This document shows positions 6,442-12,885 of a DNA stretch of 21,282 bases, one piece after another. The notes beneath the pieces are model-generated. The model saw only the letters and a program-made list of their open reading frames with translations, was not told the DNA's origin and made no database searches. The stretch is from assembly GCA_910586245.1 (NCBI GenBank), contig CAJUFY010000012.1, positions 1 through 21,282 on the forward strand, in the 5' to 3' direction. Numbering within the stretch: position 1 is the first letter of the stretch; every line of letters starts with the position of its first letter. This DNA comes from an uncultured Christensenella sp. (GTDB lineage: Bacteria; Bacillota; Clostridia; Christensenellales; Borkfalkiaceae). A program made the position numbers and the translations under genes.

Positions 6442-7101
6442 ATGAAAGAAGAAAAGACCAAAAGCAAAAAGAGAATTATTTACTACTGCGTCCTTGCCAT
6501 CTGCGTGCTCCTGCTCGCGGCGGCAACGGTGCTCACGGTGTATTTCGTTTCGGGCAAAGGCGGCGACAATGTGCTCGATAATCCGAATAACCCCAGCCAG
6601 CCCGGCAATCCCGACGACGACACCAACAAACCAGGCGACAACGACGATGACAAGCCTACCGGCGGCGACAACGTGGATTCCGATCCTTACGTCGCGCCCG
6701 TAAAAGACGCGAAATATTCGCTCGAATACGCGGGATTCTATAAGAACGAAACGGTCGGCTGGATTTACCGCCACAACGCGCTCGACTTCGCCGCAGAAGA
6801 GAACGCAGAAGTATACGCAATGGCGGACGGCACCGTGACCGCGGTGAGCTACAACGAAAAGACGGGCAACTATATCACCGTAGAACACAGCGACGGCGTG
6901 ACCAGCCTTTACCGCTTCGTAGAACCCGTGGAAGGGCTCGGCGTAAAGCAGAAGGTCAAGAAAGGCGAAGTGATCGGTAAGGTCGCGAAAGCGTACGGTT
7001 CGGAATACAAAGACGGTACGCACCTGCACTTCGAAGTCGCCAAAGACGGAAAGAACGTCGATCCCACAAAGTATATCAAAGCGACGCTCATCGAAAAATA
7101 A
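6442..7101 (+). CDS. SpoIIQ-like M23 (LytM-domain) protein
   Basis: The 219-residue protein has a short basic cytoplasmic start, one membrane helix (about 12-37), a low-complexity Asn/Pro/Asp/Gly linker (about 40-80) and a C-terminal LytM domain. Zinc-ligand positions are present: His111 and Asp115 (HNALD) and His196 in HLHFEV. The catalytic His normally found in the Y-x-H-L segment is replaced: the sequence reads SLYRFVEP near 156-162. Size, single TM and degenerate active site resemble SpoIIQ, the forespore-membrane protein that docks with SpoIIIAH during engulfment, rather than an active autolysin. A generic M23 peptidase remains possible. A good Shine-Dalgarno (GGAGG) precedes the ATG. 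Confidence 0.8.
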   Translation: MKEEKTKSKKRIIYYCVLAICVLLLAAATVLTVYFVSGKGGDNVLDNPNNPSQPGNPDDDTNKPGDNDDDKPTGGDNVDSDPYVAPVKDAKYSLEYAGFYKNETVGWIYRHNALDFAAEENAEVYAMADGTVTAVSYNEKTGNYITVEHSDGVTSLYRFVEPVEGLGVKQKVKKGEVIGKVAKAYGSEYKDGTHLHFEVAKDGKNVDPTKYIKATLIEK

Positions 7102-7112
7102 TTACGCTCCGT

Positions 7113-7137
7113 GCGGCGGGAAAAATTTTCCCGCCGC
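7113..7137 (+). terminator. Strong palindrome after the M23 gene, probable terminator
   Basis: GCGGCGGGAAAA and TTTTCCCGCCGC form 12-bp arms around a single base, 11 bases beyond the stop codon. The following T-rich tract is interrupted (ctgttgcgtttctccttttt), so termination efficiency is uncertain. Confidence 0.5.
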
Positions 7138-7140
7138 CTG

Positions 7141-7169
7141 TTGCGTTTCTCCTTTTTCCGTGATATAAT
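7141..7169 (+). promoter_or_regulatory. Sigma-A promoter of the GNAT gene
   Basis: TTGCGT (7141-7146), a 17-base spacer and TATAAT (7164-7169), 26 bases before the start codon at 7196. Confidence 0.7.
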
Positions 7170-7195
7170 CCGTGTATCAGACGAAAGGAGAAACC

Positions 7196-7762
7196 ATGAA
7201 CGTCTATCAAACGCTTCCCTCGTTCAAAGGGAAAAATTTTTTCTTGCGGGAACTGCGCGAAACGGATTGCGCCGATCTGTTCAACGTTTATTCCGACGAA
7301 AAAGCCGTTCCCTTTTTCAACGGCGACAACTGCCACGGCGACGATTTTTATTATTCCACCCCCGAACGCATGAAAGAAGCGATCGACTTCTGGCAATACA
7401 GCTACGCGCACGGCTATTTCGTCCGCTGGGTGGTAGAAGAAACACGAAGCGGCAAAGCGGTCGGCACGATCGAACTGTTTCACCGCGACGGTAACGACGA
7501 ATTTTACGGCAACTGCGGTTTGCTGCGGCTCGATCTGAAAAGCGAAACGGAAACCGCGGAGACAATCGAAGAGATTCTGTCGCTGATCGTCAAGCCCGCC
7601 TACGATCTGTTCGACTGCGATAAAGTCGTAACCAAAATCAAACCGTTTATGACGGAACGACTGAACGCGGCGGCAGCGCTGGGATTCAAACGCATTCCGC
7701 ATCCGCTGGTAAGCGAAAGCGGAGAAAAGTATCACGATTACTACGCTTTGAAAAAACGATAA
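7196..7762 (+). CDS. GNAT-family N-acetyltransferase
   Basis: The 188-residue protein looks like a RimJ/RimL-type GNAT: it opens with FFLRELRETDCADLF (the LRpl-e-Da-l pattern), has a central beta segment WVVEETRSGKAVGTIELFHRDG and a C-terminal part, AFDLFDC-like through AAAALGFKR, typical of the acyl-CoA fold's last motif. The acetyl-CoA pyrophosphate loop is not a clean Q/RxxGxG/A, so activity and substrate are uncertain. The start at 7196 has AAAGGAG five bases upstream and is preferred over an in-frame ATG at 7172. It is a single-gene unit with its own promoter and a bidirectional terminator shared with dnaJ. Confidence 0.82.
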   Translation: MNVYQTLPSFKGKNFFLRELRETDCADLFNVYSDEKAVPFFNGDNCHGDDFYYSTPERMKEAIDFWQYSYAHGYFVRWVVEETRSGKAVGTIELFHRDGNDEFYGNCGLLRLDLKSETETAETIEEILSLIVKPAYDLFDCDKVVTKIKPFMTERLNAAAALGFKRIPHPLVSESGEKYHDYYALKKR

Positions 7763-7799
7763 AAAAAGACCCGCAGAATTGCGGGGCTTTTTTATTTTT
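7761..7799. terminator. Bidirectional terminator between GNAT gene and dnaJ
   Basis: CCCGCA (7770-7775) and TGCGGG (7780-7785) form a stem with loop GAAT, flanked by seven A on the left and six T on the right. It can end transcription of both convergent genes; the dnaJ stop codon lies in its right-hand T-run. Confidence 0.85.
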
Positions 7800-8925
7800 C
7801 GTATGCGTCCGTTCCGTAGAGCGCGGAAAGATGATCGGAATATTTTTTCGCCTGGTCGAACTGTTTGATCGTAAACGAATCGCCGGCTTCCTGCATCTTC
7901 TTTTTCTGTTCTTTGGAAAGTTTCGTAGGGACTTCCACGAACACGCGCAGATACAAATTGCCCGTACCGCTGCGGGAACGGATCCCCTTGCCGCGCACCG
8001 TGAACGTGGTGCCGTTCTGCGTACCCTCGGGGATCGTATAATCGAACGTATCGTCCAGCCCGGGCACGCGCACCGTGCCGCCGAGCGCCGCCGTTTGGAA
8101 CGGGACGGGAAGATCGACGTACAAATCCATATTTTTCCGTTTGAATATCTTGTGCGGCTCCACGCGGAACACCGCGATCAGATCGCCCGAATCCCCGCCT
8201 TCCGCACTCGCCTGCCCGTAACCGCGCTTGCGGATGTACGAGTTGGTATCCGCGCCTGCGGGAATATTGAGCGTGATCTTCGTTTCGCGGCGGTTGTATC
8301 CCTTCCCTTTGCATTCGGGGCACTTTTCGGTAATCGTCTTTCCCCTGCCGCCGCAATCGGGACACGCCCCCACGCGCACCGTTCTGCCGAACATGGTGTC
8401 CTGCGTGAAGCGCACCTGCCCTTTGCCGCCGCACTTGTTGCACATTTTATACGCCGTGCCGTTTTTCGCGCCCGTGCCGTGGCAAGCGGGGCACGGCTCG
8501 TTGCGAGAATAGGTGATTTCTTTGTTGCAACCCTTTGCCGCGTCCATAAACGAAAGGGAAACGTTGAGCTGAATGTCGTCGCCCGTCGTATCGCGCTGCA
8601 CCGAAGCTCCGCCGCCGAAGCCCTGAAAAATACTGTCGAAAATGTCGTTGAATCCGCCGAAGCCCGAAAACCCGCCCGCGCCGCCGCCGAAGCCGCCCAT
8701 GCCGGGATGCTCCTGTTCGTAATCGTACGCGGCGCGTTTTTGTTTATCGGAAAGCACCTCGTTGGCTTCGTTGATCTCTTTGAACTTTTCGGCGGCGAGT
8801 TTATCGTTGGGATGAAGATCGGGGTGGTACTGCTTCACGAGCTTTTTGTACGCCGCTTTGATTTCCTCTTCCGAAGCGTTTTTCCCTACGCCGAGCACTT
8901 CGTAATAATTCTTTTTTTCTGCCAT
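7792..8925 (-). CDS. dnaJ: Co-chaperone DnaJ (Hsp40)
   Basis: A full-length, 377-residue type I J-protein. The J domain spans about 1-70 with HPD at 34-36. A Gly/Phe-rich segment follows (about 76-105, GGFGGGAGGFSGFGGFND). The zinc-finger domain (about 145-215) has four CxxCxGxG repeats: CPACHGTG, CNKCGGKG, CPDCGGRG and CPECKGKG. C-terminal client-binding and dimerisation domains complete it. It stimulates DnaK ATPase and delivers unfolded clients. It is the last gene of grpE-dnaK-dnaJ, 94 bases after dnaK; the gap holds a stable hairpin. The ribosome binding site is a modest ACAGGA. Confidence 0.97.
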   Translation of the reverse strand: MAEKKNYYEVLGVGKNASEEEIKAAYKKLVKQYHPDLHPNDKLAAEKFKEINEANEVLSDKQKRAAYDYEQEHPGMGGFGGGAGGFSGFGGFNDIFDSIFQGFGGGASVQRDTTGDDIQLNVSLSFMDAAKGCNKEITYSRNEPCPACHGTGAKNGTAYKMCNKCGGKGQVRFTQDTMFGRTVRVGACPDCGGRGKTITEKCPECKGKGYNRRETKITLNIPAGADTNSYIRKRGYGQASAEGGDSGDLIAVFRVEPHKIFKRKNMDLYVDLPVPFQTAALGGTVRVPGLDDTFDYTIPEGTQNGTTFTVRGKGIRSRSGTGNLYLRVFVEVPTKLSKEQKKKMQEAGDSFTIKQFDQAKKYSDHLSALYGTDAYEK

Positions 8926-8971
8926 AATTTATCCTGTCAATCAAATTCGGATCATCTCTTAAGAATGCCGA

Positions 8972-8993
8972 AAGAAGGCGGTTGCGCCTTCTT
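8972..8993 (-). repeat. Intercistronic dnaK-dnaJ hairpin
   Basis: A 9-bp perfect inverted repeat (AAGAAGGCG at 8972-8980, CGCCTTCTT at 8985-8993) with a four-base loop lies between the two genes. On the minus strand it is followed only by a short broken T tract, so it is more likely a partial terminator or mRNA 3'-end stabiliser that would keep DnaJ below DnaK levels than a full stop. Confidence 0.5.
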
Positions 8994-9019
8994 ACGAACT
9001 TTACCGTACCGATGATGTT

Positions 9020-10816
9020 TTACTGGTGGAACTCTTCGCCGCCGTCCGCGGGAGTTTCCCCTTCCGGTTGCGCGCCGCCCTGCGTCTGCTGATACATCTT
9101 CATGAAGATCGGCTGAACCTTCTTCGAAAGCTCTTCCGCAGCGGCGTTGAACTTTTCTTCGTCGTCCGCTTCCAGCTCTTTCTTCGCTTCGTCCACAGCC
9201 GACTGCAACGTCGCCTTATCCTCTTCCGAAAGCTTATCGCCGCTGTCTTTGAGCGTCTGCTCGACCGAGAAGATAAGACCGTCCAGCTTGTTGCGCGCCT
9301 CCACCTTCGATTTGCGCTTCTTGTCCTCTTCCGCGTACTGTTCGGCGTCCTTGACCGCCTTGTTGATTTCGTCTTCCGAAAGGTTGGTCGAGGAAGTAAT
9401 CGTAATATCCGTGCTCTTGCCCGTACCGAGGTCTTTCGCCTCTACGTGCACGATGCCGTTCGCGTCCACGTCGAACGTGACTTCGATCTGCGGGATTCCG
9501 CGGGGCGCGGGCGCAATGCCCGTGAGCATGAATCTGCCCATCGTCTTGTTGTCGCGGCAGAATTCGCGTTCGCCTTGCAGAATATGAATTTCCACGCTCG
9601 TCTGGTTATCCGCCGCAGTGGAGAACACCTGGCTCTTCTTGACGGGAATGGTCGTGTTTCTGTCGATCAGACGGGTGAACACGCCGCCCAGCGTTTCGAT
9701 ACCGAGGGAAAGGGGCATAACGTCGAGCAAAAGCACGTCCTTTACTTCGCCCGTCAAAACGCCGCCCTGGATCGCCGCGCCGACTGCGACGCACTCGTCG
9801 GGATTGATCCCCTTGAACGGTTCTTTGCCCGTGATTTCCTTGACTTTCGCGACGACCGCAGGCACGCGGGTGGAACCGCCCACCATGATCACTTTGTCGA
9901 GGTCGTTATACGAAAGCCCCGCGTCTTTCATCGCCTGGCGCATCGGATCCGCCGTCTTTTCCACGAGGTCGGCAACGAGCGCTTCGAACTTCTGACGGGT
10001 AATTTCCACGTCGAGGTGCGCGGGTCCCGCTTCCGTCATCGAAATGAAGGGCAGGGAAACGGAAGTGGAAGTCATGCCCGAAAGCTCGATCTTCGCCTTT
10101 TCCGCCGCTTCTTTCAAGCGCTGCATCGCCATTTTGTCTTTGGAAAGGTCTACGCCGTGGCTCTTTTTGAACTCTTCCACCATGTAGTCCATAATGCGTT
10201 TATCAAAGTCGTCGCCGCCCAGCATGTTGTTGCCGTTGGTCGCAAGCACTTCGAACACGCCGTCCGAAATTTCGAGAATGGAAACGTCGAACGTGCCGCC
10301 GCCCAAGTCGTAGATCATGACTTTGCTGTTTTCTTTTTCTTTATCGAGCCCGTACGACAGCGCCGCCGCCGTCGGCTCGTTGATGATACGGAGCACGTTG
10401 AGCCCCGCGATCTTGCCCGCGTCTTTGGTCGCCTGGCGCTGCGCGTCGGTAAAGTATGCGGGGCAAGTAATTACCGCGTCCGTCACTTTGCCGCCGAGGT
10501 ACGCTTCCGCGTCCGCTTTGAGTTTGCTTAAAATCATCGCGGAAATTTCCTGCGGGGAATACGACTTTTCGTCGATCTTCACTTTATAGTCGGAACCCAT
10601 GTTCCGCTTAATCGAAATCACCGTCTTATCGGGGTTGGCAACCGCCTGACGCTTCGCCACCTGCCCGACGATGCGGGAACCGTCTTTCTGGAACGCCACG
10701 ACCGAAGGGGTCGTACGCGCGCCTTCCGCGTTTGCAATTACGACGGGCTCGCCGCCTTCCATGACCGCTACGCACGAATTGGTCGTGCCCAAATCGATAC
10801 CGATTACTTTTGCCAT
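9020..10816 (-). CDS. dnaK: Molecular chaperone DnaK (Hsp70)
   Basis: The 598-residue protein begins with the phosphate-1 motif IGIDLGTTNSCVAV and has the other Hsp70 signatures: IYDLGGGTFDVSIL (phosphate 2, about 165-178) and VIMVGGSTRVPAV (adenosine motif, about 308-320). The linker DVLLLDVMPLSLGIET leads to the substrate-binding domain and a helical lid. The nucleotide-binding domain lacks the roughly 24-residue insertion found in proteobacterial DnaK, as is usual for Gram-positive bacteria, which explains the length. The C-terminus (EGETPADGGEEFHQ) is acidic but not the classical EEVDxK tail. It lies 36 bases after grpE with a strong ribosome binding site (AAGGAG). Confidence 0.98.
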   Translation of the reverse strand: MAKVIGIDLGTTNSCVAVMEGGEPVVIANAEGARTTPSVVAFQKDGSRIVGQVAKRQAVANPDKTVISIKRNMGSDYKVKIDEKSYSPQEISAMILSKLKADAEAYLGGKVTDAVITCPAYFTDAQRQATKDAGKIAGLNVLRIINEPTAAALSYGLDKEKENSKVMIYDLGGGTFDVSILEISDGVFEVLATNGNNMLGGDDFDKRIMDYMVEEFKKSHGVDLSKDKMAMQRLKEAAEKAKIELSGMTSTSVSLPFISMTEAGPAHLDVEITRQKFEALVADLVEKTADPMRQAMKDAGLSYNDLDKVIMVGGSTRVPAVVAKVKEITGKEPFKGINPDECVAVGAAIQGGVLTGEVKDVLLLDVMPLSLGIETLGGVFTRLIDRNTTIPVKKSQVFSTAADNQTSVEIHILQGEREFCRDNKTMGRFMLTGIAPAPRGIPQIEVTFDVDANGIVHVEAKDLGTGKSTDITITSSTNLSEDEINKAVKDAEQYAEEDKKRKSKVEARNKLDGLIFSVEQTLKDSGDKLSEEDKATLQSAVDEAKKELEADDEEKFNAAAEELSKKVQPIFMKMYQQTQGGAQPEGETPADGGEEFHQ

Positions 10817-10852
10817 TTTATTTTCTCTCCTTAAACCACGAATTTACTTTTT

Positions 10853-11371
10853 TTATTTGACGACCGAAACCTGCGCGAACCGCAGGATTTTACCGTTTTG
10901 CTCGTATCCCTTGCGGAATACCTGTTTTACGAACCCGCTCCGTTCCCCTTCCGCCGCGTCTACGGCGAACACCGCTTCGCTCGTTTCCGGATTGAATTCT
11001 TCGCCTACGGGACAGATCACCGAAATCTTTTCTTCTTCCAGCAGTTTTTCAAACGCCTTTGCGATCATCTGAATGCCCTGCAACGTCTTTTCGTCCGCAC
11101 AGCTCGCAATCGCGAGATCGAGGTTGTCCGCAATCGGGAACAGCCCTTTTACGACGTCCGCCCTGCCCTCCGCATATGCCTGCGAACGGGTCGCCGCCGT
11201 GCGTTTGCGGTAATTTTCGTATTCCGCCGTAACCGAATACCACTTGCGCTTAAAATCTTCCGCATCGGCAACCGCCTTTGCGAGCGCGCTCTCTTCCGCG
11301 CTTTGTTCGGGCGTTTCGGATACCGCTTCCGCCGTTTCCTCCACGACCTCAGTCTTTTCTTCCTGACTCAC
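10853..11371 (-). CDS. grpE: Nucleotide exchange factor GrpE
   Basis: The 172-residue protein has an acidic, low-complexity N-terminal part rich in Glu and Ala (about 1-35), a long helix (ADAEDFKRKWYSVTAEYENYRKR and onward) that forms the dimer stalk, and a C-terminal beta domain with the GrpE signature ending in VFRKGYEQNGKILRFAQVSVVK. It releases ADP from DnaK. The start is GTG at 11371, preceded by GGCGGGTG; no in-frame ATG fits better. It is the first gene of the operon: the usual hrcA repressor gene is absent and a phosphoribosyltransferase gene is divergent instead. No CIRCE element (TTAGCACTC-N9-GAGTGCTAA) is visible upstream. Confidence 0.95.
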   Translation of the reverse strand: MSQEEKTEVVEETAEAVSETPEQSAEESALAKAVADAEDFKRKWYSVTAEYENYRKRTAATRSQAYAEGRADVVKGLFPIADNLDLAIASCADEKTLQGIQMIAKAFEKLLEEEKISVICPVGEEFNPETSEAVFAVDAAEGERSGFVKQVFRKGYEQNGKILRFAQVSVVK

Positions 11372-11483
11372 TTCACACCCGCCGTTTTTGTTTTAGTCAC
11401 TTTTAATATAATGTAAATTCGCTCCGCTTAAACGAATTTTCGAAAAAAATCGCAAATTTCGGAAAAAATTTTTTATTTCGCAC

Positions 11484-11512
11484 TTTACATTCCGCGCGCA
11501 ATGCTTTAAAAT
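11484..11512 (+). promoter_or_regulatory. Sigma-A promoter of the phosphoribosyltransferase gene
   Basis: TTTACA (11484-11489), a 17-base spacer and TAAAAT (11507-11512) lie just upstream of the AAAGGA ribosome binding site. The intergenic region between this and grpE is very A/T-rich; a clear grpE promoter was not identified in it. Confidence 0.6.
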
Positions 11513-11533
11513 GAAAGAAAAAGGATTTTTCAT

Positions 11534-12178
11534 ATGGAAACGAGAGCGGTAGAACTCAGAGCAAAACGCAACAGCGCGGTCGTCATTCGCGTAATGGAAG
11601 GACATTTTGCCACAAAGCATTCCCACGTCAATTACTGCATCGACATGACGCAGGTGAAATCGCAGATGTTCACCGCGAAAGCGGCGGCGAAGCTGTTCGC
11701 CGAAAAATTCTGCAATACGCCGATCGAAACGATCATTACGCTCGAACGCACCAAAATGGTGGGCGCGTTTCTCGCAAACGAACTCTCGCACGCGGGCGTC
11801 AATCTGAATCAGGACGTGAACGTAATCTCGCCCGAAGTGACGAACGATCAATTGATTCTGCGCGATAATTTTCTGCCCTACGTCAAAGGGAAACGGGTGC
11901 TCGTACTCTGCGCGACTTCCACGACGGGGCTTACCGCCGCGGGCACGCTCGAAGGCGTGCGCTATTACGGCGGCGAACCGGTAGGACTTGCAACGGTATT
12001 CGGCGGCAATTTCGAAATCGCGGGGCTTCCCGTCGTAAAACTCGTGAGCGTGGAAGACCTTTCCGATTACGCCTCTTACCCGCCCACCGACTGCCCGCTG
12101 TGCAGGGCGGGCGTGAAAGTGGAAGCGCTCATCAATTCGTACGGTTACAGTAAAATCGAAAACGGACGTCTCTCTTAA
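11534..12178 (+). CDS. Orotate phosphoribosyltransferase-like type I PRTase
   Basis: The 214-residue protein contains a PRTase core: VLVLCATSTTGLTAAGTLEGVRYYGGE (about 123-150) fits the PRPP-binding loop region, although the two acidic residues usual in that motif are replaced by CA. The N-terminus (RAVELRAKRNSAVVIRVMEGHFATKHSHVNYCIDMT) and the C-terminal CPLCRAGVKVEALINSYGYSKI are distinctive of a clostridial group commonly annotated as orotate phosphoribosyltransferase. Whether it makes OMP is doubtful without the acidic PRPP residues and any pyr neighbours; a salvage or regulatory role is possible. It has its own promoter, an AAAGGA ribosome binding site and a terminator, so it is monocistronic. 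Confidence 0.8.
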   Translation: METRAVELRAKRNSAVVIRVMEGHFATKHSHVNYCIDMTQVKSQMFTAKAAAKLFAEKFCNTPIETIITLERTKMVGAFLANELSHAGVNLNQDVNVISPEVTNDQLILRDNFLPYVKGKRVLVLCATSTTGLTAAGTLEGVRYYGGEPVGLATVFGGNFEIAGLPVVKLVSVEDLSDYASYPPTDCPLCRAGVKVEALINSYGYSKIENGRLS

Positions 12179-12194
12179 CGGAGAGACGTTTTTT
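12166..12194 (+). terminator. Terminator of the phosphoribosyltransferase gene
   Basis: ACGTCTCTC and GAGAGACGT form a perfect 9-bp stem around TTAACG, followed by six T. The 5' arm is coding and the TAA stop codon lies in the loop, so a terminating ribosome can interfere with folding. Confidence 0.85.
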
Positions 12195-12225
12195 GTCGCC
12201 TATCCTCTGATTCCGCCCCGCGCCG

Positions 12226-12234
12226 TGCTATAAT
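12226..12234 (+). promoter_or_regulatory. Extended -10 promoter of the small membrane-protein gene
   Basis: TGCTATAAT gives a perfect extended -10 box (TG at 12226, TATAAT at 12229-12234), 26 bases before the ATG. No matching -35 box is seen. Confidence 0.5.
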
Positions 12235-12260
12235 GATTTTGCGGCGGGAAAGAGGTGAAT

Positions 12261-12790
12261 ATGACTGCAATTCAATACCTGAACGCGTTCCGCGTCTACG
12301 GCGCGGACGTGCTTCTTCTCGCGCTGGGAGTTACGCTTGTAACCTCCCTGCTCAAAAAGACGGTTTTCAAACACTGCCTCAAAAAAGCGTGCGTGTTCCT
12401 GCCCTTTGCGGTAGGGCTCGTGTTTTACGCGGCGTACCGCGCGCTCGTTACCCTGAGCGCCGAACCCTTTACGAGCGGGCTTGCCGCCACGTTCGAAGGC
12501 GGGTTCGCCTGCGGCTGCGCCGCCACGTTGTACTACGTCGTGTACGAATCTTCCGTGCGAAAGAGCCGCTGCCGCCCGTTGCCGCGTTGATCGAAGGGAT
12601 CGTGTCCGAAGAAGCGATCGCCGAAACGGCGGAAACGCTGATTGCGCGCGCGCGCGAAAAAACGGACGAAACGCTGTGCGCGTTCGTGGAAGAAACGCTG
12701 GAAGCCCGCGCGGACGAAAGCGTGACCGAAGCGGAACTGTTTCTGTGCGCGCGCACGGTGACGGAATTTTTGCGCAAGACGAATCCTTAA
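12261..12790 (+). pseudogene. Small membrane protein gene with an apparent frameshift
   Basis: The ATG at 12261 follows AAAGAGGTG and opens a frame of 109 codons with about three hydrophobic helices, ending at the TGA at 12588. From about 12560 the -1 frame stays open to 12790 and reads as natural protein: PPVAALIEGIV, then an acidic helical stretch, ending in FLRKTNP, with the same gaa/gcg/acg/cgc codon preference as nearby genes. That frame has no start codon with a good ribosome binding site near the junction. Adding one base at the AAA run (12560-12562) would join the parts into a single protein of about 176 residues: membrane domain plus cytoplasmic helical tail. This may be a true mutation or a homopolymer sequencing error. 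Function is unknown. The terminator after 12790, not after 12590, supports one gene. Confidence 0.7.
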
Positions 12791-12800
12791 CCCGTCTTTT

Positions 12801-12831
12801 CCCCCTCGGAATCCGAGGGGGTTTCTTTTTT
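12801..12831 (+). terminator. Rho-independent terminator
   Basis: CCCCCTCGG (12801-12809) and CCGAGGGGG (12813-12821) form a perfect 9-bp stem with a three-base loop and a T-rich tract. It insulates the germination operon from upstream transcription. Confidence 0.88.
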
Positions 12832-12851
12832 GGAGAAAGACAAACGGAACC

Positions 12852-12880
12852 GCATAAAAACTTTTCGGCGTTTCATACTT
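12852..12880 (+). promoter_or_regulatory. Candidate sigma-G (forespore) promoter of the germination operon
   Basis: GCATA (12852-12856), 17 bases, then CATACTT (12874-12880). This fits the known sigma-G pattern (gyATR, 17-18 bases, CATnnTA) at all key positions except the last A. No vegetative TTGACA/TATAAT pair is present between the upstream terminator and the gene. gerA-type operons are classically sigma-G dependent. Confidence 0.65.
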
Positions 12881-12885
12881 TTTTT

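Noticed and set aside
11372..11483. CIRCE element or CtsR site before grpE
   Set aside because: TTAGTCACTT superficially resembles half of CIRCE, but there is no matching GAGTGCTAA arm at the right distance.
12550..12570. Programmed -1 frameshift in the small membrane gene
   Set aside because: The bases at the junction (GTGCGAAAGAG) do not form an X-XXY-YYZ slippery heptamer and no strong stimulatory hairpin follows; mutation or a missing base is simpler.
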